Shown: positions 1 to 6,120, numbered from the stretch's first letter. The stretch is DNA of 14,571 bases from DASZTV01 sp036268405 (GCA_036268405.1 DATAUF010000100.1:1-14571), one strand, 5' to 3'. A program made the numbers and translations. The notes: a model not told the origin generated them from the sequence alone.

Positions 1-71
1 ATGACCCGGCCGTGACGGCGGATCACCTTGCACTTGTCGCACATCTTCTTGACGCTCGGCTTGACCTTCAC
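1..71 (-). CDS. rpmJ: 50S ribosomal protein L36 (5' part only)
   Basis: L36 is a tiny zinc-binding protein of the large subunit. The minus strand reads from a GTG at 69-71 as MKVKPSVKKMCDKCKVIRRH and then GRV, where the window ends; the family is about 37 residues, so roughly 14 residues lie outside. The first two zinc ligands, Cys11 and Cys14, are visible; the remaining Cys and His would be beyond the edge. The GTG start is supported by GAGGG seven bases upstream and by the exact family N-terminus. It lies 10 bp downstream of infA, the normal infA-rpmJ pair that precedes rpsM, rpsK, rpsD and rpoA in this phylum. The truncation is the window boundary, not a broken gene. Confidence 0.93.
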   Translation of the reverse strand, partial: MKVKPSVKKMCDKCKVIRRHGRV

Positions 72-81
72 GGTCGATCCC

Positions 82-303
82 TCACTTGTACCGATAGACG
101 ATTCGACCGCGTGACAGGTCGTACGGCGACAACTCAACGACGACCCGGTCTTCAGGGAGAATCCGAATGTAGTGCTGGCGCATCTTCCCGCTGATGTGGG
201 CCAAGACCTTGTGACCGTTAGCGAGCTCTACCCGGAACATGGCGTTCGGAAGTGGCTCGACAACGCGCCCCTCGATCTCGATGGCGCCTTCCTTCTTCGG
301 CAT
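82..303 (-). CDS. infA: Translation initiation factor IF-1
   Basis: IF-1 is a one-domain OB-fold protein that occupies the 30S A site during initiation together with IF-2 and IF-3. The 73-residue product begins MPKKEGAIEIEG and ends GRIVYRYK; the core segments NGHKVLAHISGKMRQHYIRI and LPEDRVVVELSPYDLSRG match the actinobacterial IF-1 type essentially throughout. The ATG at 301-303 is chosen because it gives the family N-terminus; the frame stays open upstream but that part has no IF-1 similarity. The Shine-Dalgarno GGAGG ends only two bases before the ATG, which is tighter than usual. It is followed after 10 bp by rpmJ and preceded by a 169-bp spacer holding a probable promoter, so infA-rpmJ may start a separate transcription unit from map. 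Confidence 0.97.
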   Translation of the reverse strand: MPKKEGAIEIEGRVVEPLPNAMFRVELANGHKVLAHISGKMRQHYIRILPEDRVVVELSPYDLSRGRIVYRYK

Positions 304-374
304 ATCCTCCGCAAATCCAGTGTCGAAATGAAGCGATCGGTGTTTCGGCCCACGAACCCGCAGGCCAACCGAAG

Positions 375-403
375 AGTCTACGGGTGTTCGAAGTAGCACA
401 CAA
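375..403 (-). promoter_or_regulatory. Probable promoter for infA-rpmJ
   Basis: On the minus strand a -35-like TTGTGT (398-403) is separated by exactly 17 bases from a -10-like TAGACT (375-380), which fits the relaxed actinobacterial TANNNT pattern. Transcription would start near 368, giving a leader of roughly 65 bases before infA. The -35 box and part of the spacer fall inside one arm of a perfect 13-bp inverted repeat (389-401). The call rests on spacing and motif only. Confidence 0.42.
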
Positions 404-480
404 ACCGGCGATCGGGCGCCCGAATCGCCCTGAGATGACCGACTTTCCAGCGTACGTCGGCCACGTCGTGTGCTACTTCG
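389..480. repeat. Perfect 13-bp inverted repeat, arms 389-401 and 468-480
   Basis: The plus strand carries CGAAGTAGCACAC at 389-401 and its exact reverse complement GTGTGCTACTTCG at 468-480, with 66 bases between. The distal arm includes the last lysine codon and the TAG stop of the secreted-protein gene. The proximal arm overlaps the -35 and spacer of the putative infA promoter. A second hairpin (407-429) is nested in the loop. It could be a transcript-end structure, a protein-binding site, or the scar of an inversion or insertion. Confidence 0.7.
407..429 (-). terminator. GC-rich hairpin after the secreted-protein gene, possible terminator
   Basis: The six bases GGCGAT (407-412) pair with ATCGCC (424-429), and the stem continues inward through the 12-bp palindrome TCGGGCGCCCGA (412-423) with a single-base bulge. 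It lies about 45 bases downstream of the secreted-protein stop codon and upstream of the putative infA promoter, where a terminator would be expected. There is no uridine tract after it (the transcript continues GGTTTGTGTG), so it would be a U-less actinobacterial type or only a 3'-end stabiliser. Confidence 0.4.
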
Positions 481-1501
481 TGCTTACCAGGGTCTTGGGG
501 GTGCCGTTTGCGCTGGAGACCAGCTCGATCTTGCCGCCTGAGAGCGTCGGGACCGCAAGCTTCCCGAACGCTGACACCATGAACTCGCCGTACTTGTGCG
601 CGGACACGTGGACCTTGCCGTCCGGCGAAAGAACGGTGAGCTTGTCGCCACAGCCCTGCCAGGCCGCCGAGTGGTGCATTACCGCTGGGGAGAACCACTC
701 AGGGCACCCTTTGGTCGTCTTCACCTGAGGTGAGCCGTCCAATGGAATCAGGCGGATCTCGCCTTTGCCTTTCGCGGTCCCCGTTCGGCACACCACGTAC
801 TTCGCGGTCACGCTGGGACAGCGGTAACCATCGTTGTCAGCATGGGGAGCTGTCGCAATTAACGTGCGATATGTCCCTGGATCGTCAAAGGACATCGCGC
901 GAAGCTCGCCGTTGCCATCCGAATCGTCGGTGTACAGCGAGTAGGTCACCAGTTGATCGGCTCCCGTGAAGACCAGCGGCTGGTCGGACTGCGGGAAGGG
1001 CTGACCCAGCGGTCGCGCCGCCCCCTGCCTCGACTGGTCGACCAGGCTCCAGGTTCCATCGGTGGTGGCGGGGCGCGTCACCCAGCCGTCCGGCGCTGCC
1101 GCCACGACATCGTCTGTCGCCGGGATCACGCCTGACTGGCCGGTCTTCAGGTCCGTCCAGAAGCTCGCGCCGTTCGGGTAGGCAGACGTCGCCTGGTAGT
1201 AGACGAGGATCGAACCCGCCAGAGAGAAACCGCCCGCTTGGCCGCCGACGGTTCCGAGCCGGCGAGTCTTCCCATCCTTGCTGAGCACGAATAGCCCGCC
1301 GGTCCTGCTGTGACCGGTGTACTGGAGTTTCGTATAGACGAGATAGTCCGCCGATCCGACGCGCGGCTGCAGCATCGGTGTCTTCGAAGCCGGGACAGAG
1401 GCTCCGGCTCCGCTCATCCCAGCGATCGCTCCACCAGCGGCTAGAAACGTCGCCGCTGTAGCGGCAATGAGCCGTCTCGACAGGTTCGTCCGGTTTCTCA
1501 T
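473..1501 (-). CDS. Secreted protein of unknown function, possibly beta-propeller
   Basis: I do not recognise this 342-residue protein as a named family. Residues 1-35 look like a signal peptide: an arginine-rich start (MRNRTNLSRR), an alanine-rich hydrophobic core and an AGA/S-type cleavage site near 34; the SRRLIAA segment resembles a weak twin-arginine motif. The mature part is built of short beta-strand-like units such as GGLFVLSKDGKTRRLGTV, GEIRLIPLDGSPQV and KLTVLSPDGKVHV, reminiscent of TolB/WD-type propeller blades. Four cysteines (228, 238, 266, 284) could form two disulfides. DDSDGNGE (192-199) resembles a calcium loop. The stretch is visibly richer in A+T than its neighbours and uses a TTA leucine codon at 860-862. 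It begins 47 bp after map, with GAAGGG only two bases before the ATG. The location between map and infA is atypical. Confidence 0.82.
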   Translation of the reverse strand: MRNRTNLSRRLIAATAATFLAAGGAIAGMSGAGASVPASKTPMLQPRVGSADYLVYTKLQYTGHSRTGGLFVLSKDGKTRRLGTVGGQAGGFSLAGSILVYYQATSAYPNGASFWTDLKTGQSGVIPATDDVVAAAPDGWVTRPATTDGTWSLVDQSRQGAARPLGQPFPQSDQPLVFTGADQLVTYSLYTDDSDGNGELRAMSFDDPGTYRTLIATAPHADNDGYRCPSVTAKYVVCRTGTAKGKGEIRLIPLDGSPQVKTTKGCPEWFSPAVMHHSAAWQGCGDKLTVLSPDGKVHVSAHKYGEFMVSAFGKLAVPTLSGGKIELVSSANGTPKTLVSTK

Positions 1502-1507
1502 GACCCT

Positions 1508-1535
1508 TCAACGTCTGCCCGCGGGCCGGCGTTGA
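1508..1535 (-). other. Hairpin in the map/secreted-gene spacer
   Basis: TCAACG (1508-1513) is the exact reverse complement of CGTTGA (1530-1535), and between them lies the palindrome GCCCGCGGGC (1517-1526). In the minus-strand transcript the structure follows the map stop codon and ends at the GAAGGG that precedes the secreted-protein start. No uridine run follows. It could weaken read-through from map or partly mask the ribosome binding site. Confidence 0.3.
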
Positions 1536-1548
1536 CACACCTGTCGGG

Positions 1549-2373
1549 TCAGGCCGGGGCAGCAGCCACGGAGATCGCCGCAATCCGCTCGCGGCCGCCG
1601 TCGATGGCGGTCAGCACCCACGGACCTTCCTCGGTCATCGTGAAGCTGTGCTCGAAGTGCGCCGAGCGGGAGCCGTCCGCGGTCACGACCGTCCAGTTGT
1701 CGTCGAGCACCTTGGTGTGGCGCCCGCCGAGGTTGACCATCGGCTCCACCGCCAGCGCGAGGCCCTCGACGAGCTCCGGACCCTTCCCCATGCGTGGACC
1801 GACGTAGTTGTGCACCTGCGGGTCCTGATGCATCTCGGTGCCGATGCCGTGGCCGACGTACTCCTCGACGATTCCCCAGCTGCCACCGGTGGGATGGGGC
1901 TGGGAGCGGATGTAGTCCTCGATCGCCCGGGACACGTCGATCAGCCGCGCACTGAGCAGGCCGGCCGCCATCCCGTGCCACAGCGACTCCTCGGTGACCC
2001 GGAGCAGCTCGAGCTCCGCCGCGGTGACCTCGCCGACCGGGACGGTGATCGCGGCATCGCCGTGATAGCCCTCGATGATCGCGCCGAAGTCGATCGAGAC
2101 GATGTCGCCGTCCCGGAGCACAGCCCGCTTCGACGGGATGCCGTGCACGATCTGGTCGTTGACCGAGGTGCACACCGTCGCCGGGAAGCCGTGGTACCCG
2201 AGAAAGTTCGACGTCGCGCCGGCCTTGGCGAGGCAGTCGCGGGCGATGTCGTCGAGGTCCGCGGTCGTCATGCCGGGCTTGACCGAGTCACGCAAGGTCT
2301 CGAGCGTGGTGCCCACGACGACGCCCGCCTGGCGCATCAGCGCGATCTCGTCGCTCGACTTGATCTGGATCAT
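1549..2373 (-). CDS. map: Methionine aminopeptidase, type I
   Basis: This cytosolic dinuclear metalloprotease removes the initiator methionine from new proteins. The 274-residue pita-bread-fold sequence shows all five metal ligands: Asp95 and Asp106 in SIDFGAIIEGYHGD, His175 in GHGIGTEMH, Glu210 in AVEPMV and Glu241 in HFEHS. The conserved substrate-site His77 (VHGIP) is also present. No N-terminal SH3-binding zinc-finger extension is visible. The ATG at 2371-2373 is chosen because MIQIKSSDEIALMRQAG is the family N-terminus and GGAGGAGG lies nine bases upstream; the longer open frame reading into adk has no Map similarity. It is 40 bp downstream of adk, the usual secY-adk-map order, and presumably works on the ribosomal products of the same cluster. 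Confidence 0.97.
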   Translation of the reverse strand: MIQIKSSDEIALMRQAGVVVGTTLETLRDSVKPGMTTADLDDIARDCLAKAGATSNFLGYHGFPATVCTSVNDQIVHGIPSKRAVLRDGDIVSIDFGAIIEGYHGDAAITVPVGEVTAAELELLRVTEESLWHGMAAGLLSARLIDVSRAIEDYIRSQPHPTGGSWGIVEEYVGHGIGTEMHQDPQVHNYVGPRMGKGPELVEGLALAVEPMVNLGGRHTKVLDDNWTVVTADGSRSAHFEHSFTMTEEGPWVLTAIDGGRERIAAISVAAAPA

Positions 2374-2413
2374 CGGGCCTTGCCTCCTCCAGCGACTCAC
2401 TGTGACGCCACTT

Positions 2414-3070
2414 CTACCCGCGCGCAAACGGCCGCAGTGCCGCCGATGCGCGTTCGGTGACGTCATCGACCGGGCCCATCGCGTCGATGCCCACCAGGAT
2501 CTCGTGCTCCGCGTAGTAGCCGACCAACGGTGCAGTCTGCTCGTAGTAGACCTCAAGCCTATGGCGAATGGTGTCCGGCTTGTCGTCGTCGCGCTGGAAC
2601 AGCTCCCCGCCACAGTTGTCGCAGACCCCTTCGGTTGTCGGAGGGTCGAAGTCGACGTGCCAGATGTGACCGCAGCTTCGGCAGGTACGCCGACCCGAAA
2701 GCCGTCGCACGACCTCGTCGTCGTCGACGACCAGCTCCAGGACGACGTCGAGCTTGGTGCCCATCTCGGCGAGCATCTCGTCGAGCTGCACCGCCTGCGG
2801 CACCGTGCGGGGGAAGCCGTCGAGCAGGAAGCCACGCGCCGTGTCGGGCTCGCCGAGGCGGTCCCGCACCATCGCGACCGTGACCTCGTCGGGGACGAGG
2901 TCACCGACATCCATGTACTCCTTGGCCTGCTTGCCCAGTGGGGTGCCCTGGCTGACGTTCGCCCGGAAGATGTCGCCGGTCGAGATCTGAGGTACGGCGA
3001 GGTGGGCGGCGACGAACTGGGCCTGTGTCCCCTTCCCCGCACCCGGTGGGCCGACGAGGACGAGCCTCAC
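2414..3070 (-). CDS. adk: Adenylate kinase, zinc-lid type
   Basis: Adk converts ATP and AMP to two ADP and balances adenylate pools. The 218-residue protein begins with the P-loop GPPGAGKGT (7-15), has the AMP-binding TGDIFR segment (31-36), DGFPRT (84-89), and a long LID domain with CRSC and CDNC, giving four zinc-type cysteines at 130, 133, 150 and 153. The start is the GTG at 3068-3070, overlapping the secY stop by one base (TAGTG), which gives the exact family N-terminus. The same frame is open far upstream into secY, but that part is out-of-frame SecY sequence. Translation is probably coupled to secY; the nearest Shine-Dalgarno-like AAGGA is eleven bases upstream inside a small palindrome. 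Confidence 0.96.
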   Translation of the reverse strand: MRLVLVGPPGAGKGTQAQFVAAHLAVPQISTGDIFRANVSQGTPLGKQAKEYMDVGDLVPDEVTVAMVRDRLGEPDTARGFLLDGFPRTVPQAVQLDEMLAEMGTKLDVVLELVVDDDEVVRRLSGRRTCRSCGHIWHVDFDPPTTEGVCDNCGGELFQRDDDKPDTIRHRLEVYYEQTAPLVGYYAEHEILVGIDAMGPVDDVTERASAALRPFARG

Positions 3071-4398
3071 TAGCGAAGGAATCCTTCGTAGTTGCGGAGC
3101 ATGAGCTGGCTCTCGATCTGCTTCGAGGTGTCCAGCCCCACACCGACGAGGATGAGGATCGACGTACCGCCGAAGGGGAACGCCTGGTTGGCGCCCGAGG
3201 CGGAACCGCCTGGCAGGTAGTGCAACGCGAGGATCGGCAGCACCGCGATGGCCGTGAGGTAGAGCGCCCCGGGCAGCGTGATCCGTGACAGGACGTACTC
3301 GAGGTACTCCGCGGTCGGCCGGCCCGGCCGGATGCCGGGGATGAACCCGCCGTACTTGCGCATGTTGTCGCTGACCTCGACCGGATTGAACGTGATCGCG
3401 ACGTAGAAGTACGTGAAGAAGATGGTCAGCAACGCGTAGGTGAGGATGTAGACGTAGTTCGGGTTGTTCGGCGAGAAGTACGTCGTGACGAAGTTCGTAA
3501 ACCCGGTGTTCGAGGTCCAGATCTGGCTGAGCAGCTGTGGCAGATACAGCAGGGACGACGAGAAGATCACCGGGATCACGCCGGCCTGGTTGACCTTGAG
3601 CGGGATGTACGTCGACGTTCCGCCGTACATTCGCCGGCCGATCATGCGCTTGGCGTACTGCACGGGTATTCGGCGCTGGCCCTGCTCCATGAAGACGATG
3701 CCGACGATGATCAGCACGCCCACGAGCAGGACGATGATGAAGGCCGTCGTGCCCTTCTCCTGCAGGATCGCGCTGCCCTGGCTCGGGAAGCGAGCCGCGA
3801 TCGACGTGAAGATCAGCAGCGACATCCCGTTGCCGATGCCGCGGTCGGTGATCAGCTCGCCGAACCACATGATCACCGCGGTTCCGGCGGTCATCGTCAC
3901 GACCAGCACCACGATGCGGAAGACAGAGGTCGAGTAGAGCAGCGGGATCTGGTTGCCGGCGTTGTCGGTGCACTGGAGCAGCCGCCCGCTGCGCGCCAGC
4001 GCCACGATGCCCGTGGACTGCAGGATCGCCAGCGCCACGGTGAGGTAACGGGTGTACTGCGTGATCTTCGCCTGGCCGCTCTGACCCTGCTCCTTGAGGC
4101 GCTCCAGGCGCGGGATCACCACGACAAGCAGCTGAAGGATGATGCTGCTCGTGATGTACGGCATGATGCCGAGCGCGAAAACGGTGAGCTGAAGCAACGC
4201 ACCGCCGCTGAACAGGTTGATCAGCGCGAGAACCGAGCTGTTCTTGTCCAGGGCCAGGCAGGTGTGGACGTTGTGGTAGTCGACGCCCGGCGCCGGGAGG
4301 GTCGAGCCGAAGCGGAACAGCGCCAGGATGCCCAGCGTGAAGAGCATCTTGGTACGCAGGTCCGGGGTACGGAAGGCCCTGCCGAAAGCGGTGAGCAC
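3070..4398 (-). CDS. secY: Preprotein translocase subunit SecY
   Basis: SecY is the channel of the Sec translocon in the cytoplasmic membrane, working with SecE, SecG and SecA. The 442-residue product has the expected alternation of hydrophobic helices and basic cytoplasmic loops consistent with ten transmembrane segments, including MLFTLGILALFRFG near the N-terminus and LTVFALGIMPYITSSIILQL for the second helix region. The cytosolic loop contains PVQYAKRMIG, and the C-terminal part ends LMLRNYEGFLR. Length matches the family. The start is a GTG at 4396-4398 with AGGAGG four bases upstream. It is separated from rplO by 90 bp holding a hairpin and runs directly into adk with a one-base overlap. 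Confidence 0.97.
   Translation of the reverse strand: MLTAFGRAFRTPDLRTKMLFTLGILALFRFGSTLPAPGVDYHNVHTCLALDKNSSVLALINLFSGGALLQLTVFALGIMPYITSSIILQLLVVVIPRLERLKEQGQSGQAKITQYTRYLTVALAILQSTGIVALARSGRLLQCTDNAGNQIPLLYSTSVFRIVVLVVTMTAGTAVIMWFGELITDRGIGNGMSLLIFTSIAARFPSQGSAILQEKGTTAFIIVLLVGVLIIVGIVFMEQGQRRIPVQYAKRMIGRRMYGGTSTYIPLKVNQAGVIPVIFSSSLLYLPQLLSQIWTSNTGFTNFVTTYFSPNNPNYVYILTYALLTIFFTYFYVAITFNPVEVSDNMRKYGGFIPGIRPGRPTAEYLEYVLSRITLPGALYLTAIAVLPILALHYLPGGSASGANQAFPFGGTSILILVGVGLDTSKQIESQLMLRNYEGFLR
3074..3088 (-). other. Palindrome at the secY end covering an adk SD-like sequence
   Basis: CGAAGGA (3074-3080) and TCCTTCG (3082-3088) form a perfect palindrome around one central base, at the last codons of secY. 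In RNA a five-pair stem with a five-base loop is possible. The only SD-like sequence before the adk GTG (AAGGA) lies in it, so it could require secY translation to open. The same bases are also constrained by coding for EGFLR, so it may be chance. Confidence 0.28.
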
Positions 4399-4446
4399 GG
4401 CTCCTCCTGGGCGGACTAGGCGGGTCTGGCGCGGACCGGGGGGTCA

Positions 4447-4479
4447 AAAGTCGGACCAGGCCTGCTGCCCGCCGACTTT
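4447..4479 (-). other. Hairpin between rplO and secY
   Basis: AAAGTCGG (4447-4454) and CCGACTTT (4472-4479) are perfect reverse complements with a 17-base loop. It lies in the 90-bp rplO-secY spacer, about 10 bases after the rplO stop. In the transcript the stem ends in UUUU before GACC, so it is weakly terminator-like. A partial terminator or a processing site separating ribosomal from secretion genes is plausible. Confidence 0.4.
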
Positions 4480-4488
4480 ACCCGCTCG

Positions 4489-4929
4489 CTACAGCGAGGT
4501 GGCCGTGCCTCCGGCCGCGACGATCTTGTCGCGGGCAGCCTGCGAGAACCGGTGTGCTCGCACAGTCAGCGCCACACCGATCTCACCAGTCCCAAGAACC
4601 TTCACCAGTTCGCCCTTGCGAACGGCGCCACGCTCGACGAGGACCTCCGGGTCAACCTCGCCACCGTCCGGGAAGAGGACGCTGAGCTTGTCCAGGTTGA
4701 CGACCTGGTACTCCGTCCGGAATGGGTTGGTGAAGCCCTTGAGCTTGGGAACGCGCATGTGGAAGGGCATCTGGCCGCCCTCGAAGGACGCGGACACGGT
4801 GTTACGCGCCTTCGTGCCCTTCGTACCGCGGCCTGCGGTCTTTCCCTTGGAGCCCTCACCGCGGCCGACGCGGGTCTTGGCCTTGTGCGCGCCCGGTGCC
4901 GGGCGCAGGTGGTGAACCTTGAGCGTCAT
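4489..4929 (-). CDS. rplO: 50S ribosomal protein L15
   Basis: L15 is a late-assembly protein of the large subunit. The 146-residue product has the diagnostic N-terminal LRPAPGAHKAKTRVGRG followed by the glycine- and basic-rich GRGTKGTKAR, then FEGGQMPFHMRVPKLKGF, and a C-terminal globular part with VRAHRFSQAARDKI. Length is normal. The ATG at 4927-4929 overlaps the rpmD stop as ATGA, so translation is likely coupled. It is the last ribosomal gene of the spc block here; secY follows after a 90-bp spacer containing a hairpin. Confidence 0.97.
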   Translation of the reverse strand: MTLKVHHLRPAPGAHKAKTRVGRGEGSKGKTAGRGTKGTKARNTVSASFEGGQMPFHMRVPKLKGFTNPFRTEYQVVNLDKLSVLFPDGGEVDPEVLVERGAVRKGELVKVLGTGEIGVALTVRAHRFSQAARDKIVAAGGTATSL

Positions 4930-5114
4930 CGCTCGTCGACCTCCTCGACGTCAACGAGGTGAGCGACCGTACGGACCATGCCCCGGATCTCGGGGCGGTC
5001 CTCGTGCACGACCACGTCACGCATGCGCTTGAGACCGAGCGTGCGCAGGGTCTCGCGCTGATTGTGCGTGCCGCCGATGGGCGACCGCTTCTGGGTGACC
5101 TTCAGGCGTGCCAT
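4926..5114 (-). CDS. rpmD: 50S ribosomal protein L30
   Basis: L30 is a small bacterial large-subunit protein. The 62-residue product begins MARLKVTQKRSPIGG and includes the conserved QRETLRTLGLKRMRDVVVHE and a C-terminal VRTVAHLVDVEEV. The ATG at 5112-5114 is chosen because the start overlaps the rpsE stop by one base (TAATG) and gives the family N-terminus; the longer open frame upstream is out-of-frame S5. No clear Shine-Dalgarno precedes it, so it probably depends on reinitiation after rpsE. Its stop overlaps the rplO start. Confidence 0.96.
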   Translation of the reverse strand: MARLKVTQKRSPIGGTHNQRETLRTLGLKRMRDVVVHEDRPEIRGMVRTVAHLVDVEEVDER

Positions 5115-5749
5115 TACGCGTTCGCCGCCGCAGCGCGCGCCCGCAGCATGGCGGCGGGGGCGACGTCCTCGATCGGCAGGCCGCGGCGCGCCGCGATCTC
5201 CTCGGGACGGTGCAGGCCCTTCAACGCCGCCACTGTGGCGTGGACGATGTTGATCGGGTTCGACGATCCGAGCGACTTCGACAGCACGTCGTGGATCCCG
5301 GCGCACTCGAGCACGGCACGGACCGGGCCGCCGGCGATGACGCCGGTACCCGGGGAAGCCGGCTTGAGCAGCACGACACCGGCCGCCGCCTCGCCCTGGA
5401 TGGGGTGCGGGATCGTGCCGAGCATGCGCGGCACGGTGAAGAAGTGCTTCTTGGCCTCCTCGACGCCCTTGGCGATCGCCGCAGGCACCTCCTTGGCCTT
5501 GCCGTAGCCGACGCCTACCTGGCCGTCACCGTCACCGACGACGACGAGCGCGGTGAAGCTGAAGCGCCGGCCGCCCTTGACGACCTTGGCGACCCGGTTG
5601 ATCGCCACGACCCGCTCGAGGTACTGCGAAGCCGCGGGGCCGCCACGGTCGCCTCGGCCACCGTCGCGACGATCGCGTCGATCGCCACCGCCAGCCGCGC
5701 CACCGGCACCACCGGCACCGCCGGGGCCACGTCGCTGAGGACCTGGCAT
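5114..5749 (-). CDS. rpsE: 30S ribosomal protein S5 with Gly/Arg/Asp-rich N-terminal extension
   Basis: S5 helps keep decoding accurate and lies near the mRNA entry site. The 211-residue protein has the S5 core from SQYLERVVAINRVAKVVKGG (about 41-60), with FTALVVVGDGDGQVGVGYGKAKEVP, then the C-terminal domain with GPVRAVLECAGIHDVLSKSLGS. Residues 1-40 are an extension made almost entirely of Gly, Arg, Asp and Ala (for example GGDRRDRRDGGRGDRGG). N-terminal extensions of this general kind are known in actinobacterial S5. The ATG at 5747-5749 overlaps the rplR stop (TGATG), which supports the long form over an internal start. Coupled to rplR upstream and rpmD downstream. Confidence 0.96.
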   Translation of the reverse strand: MPGPQRRGPGGAGGAGGAAGGGDRRDRRDGGRGDRGGPAASQYLERVVAINRVAKVVKGGRRFSFTALVVVGDGDGQVGVGYGKAKEVPAAIAKGVEEAKKHFFTVPRMLGTIPHPIQGEAAAGVVLLKPASPGTGVIAGGPVRAVLECAGIHDVLSKSLGSSNPINIVHATVAALKGLHRPEEIAARRGLPIEDVAPAAMLRARAAAANA

Positions 5750-6120
5750 CAGAACTCCAATCCAGCTTCGCGCGCCGCGTCAGCGAGCGCTGCGATCCGG
5801 CCGTGGTAGCGGTTGCCGCCACGGTCGAAGACCACCTTGCCGATTCCCGCGGCGCCGGCCCGCTCGGCAACGAGCTTGCCGACCTGAGCCGCACGGGCCT
5901 TCTTGTCGCCCGATGCGCCACGGATGCCCTCGTCGAGGGTCGAGGCCGACACCAGCGTACGGCTCGCGGTGTCATCGACGATCTGCACGGAGATGTGGCG
6001 GGTCGACCGGGTGACGACCATGCGCGGTCGACCCGGCGTACCGGAGACCTTCTTGCGTACCCGGAGGTGGCGGCGAGCGCGCGAGGCGCGTCGCTGCTGG
6101 GAGACTTTGGTCCCACTCAT
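5749..6120 (-). CDS. rplR: 50S ribosomal protein L18
   Basis: L18 binds 5S rRNA and, with L5, anchors it in the central protuberance. The 123-residue product has an arginine-rich N-terminus (RRASRARRHLRVRKKVSG), the motif GTPGRPRMVVTRSTRHISVQI, then DDTASRTLVSASTLD and a C-terminal KVVFDRGGNRYHGRIAALAD, all typical of bacterial L18. The ATG at 6118-6120 directly abuts the rplF stop (TAAATG) with no spacer. Its own stop overlaps the rpsE start by one base. Start and length agree with the family. Confidence 0.97.
   Translation of the reverse strand: MSGTKVSQQRRASRARRHLRVRKKVSGTPGRPRMVVTRSTRHISVQIVDDTASRTLVSASTLDEGIRGASGDKKARAAQVGKLVAERAGAAGIGKVVFDRGGNRYHGRIAALADAAREAGLEF

Noticed and set aside
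1..71. rpmJ as a truncated pseudogene
   Set aside because: The frame is intact and simply runs off the window; there is no internal stop.
1471..1501. Confident twin-arginine (Tat) signal on the secreted protein
   Set aside because: SRRLIAA has the arginine pair but a poor match after it; a Sec signal explains the N-terminus equally well.
885..1583. Alternative minus-strand frame overlapping the secreted-protein gene
   Set aside because: The translation is Arg/Ser/Gly-rich and disordered, while the 473-1501 frame has a signal peptide and strand-like repeats.
1549..3042. A 497-residue open frame that might suggest an N-terminally extended methionine aminopeptidase
   Set aside because: The upstream portion is out-of-frame adk, and a strong SD precedes the internal ATG at 2373.
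4399..4440. Possible secY promoter (TTGACC with a downstream TAGTCC)
   Set aside because: The spacing is about 23 bases and the -10 lacks the final T, so it does not fit a housekeeping promoter.
2414..4447. A 677-residue open frame that might suggest a fusion ending in adenylate kinase
   Set aside because: The part upstream of 3070 is out-of-frame secY; the real adk starts at the GTG overlapping the secY stop.
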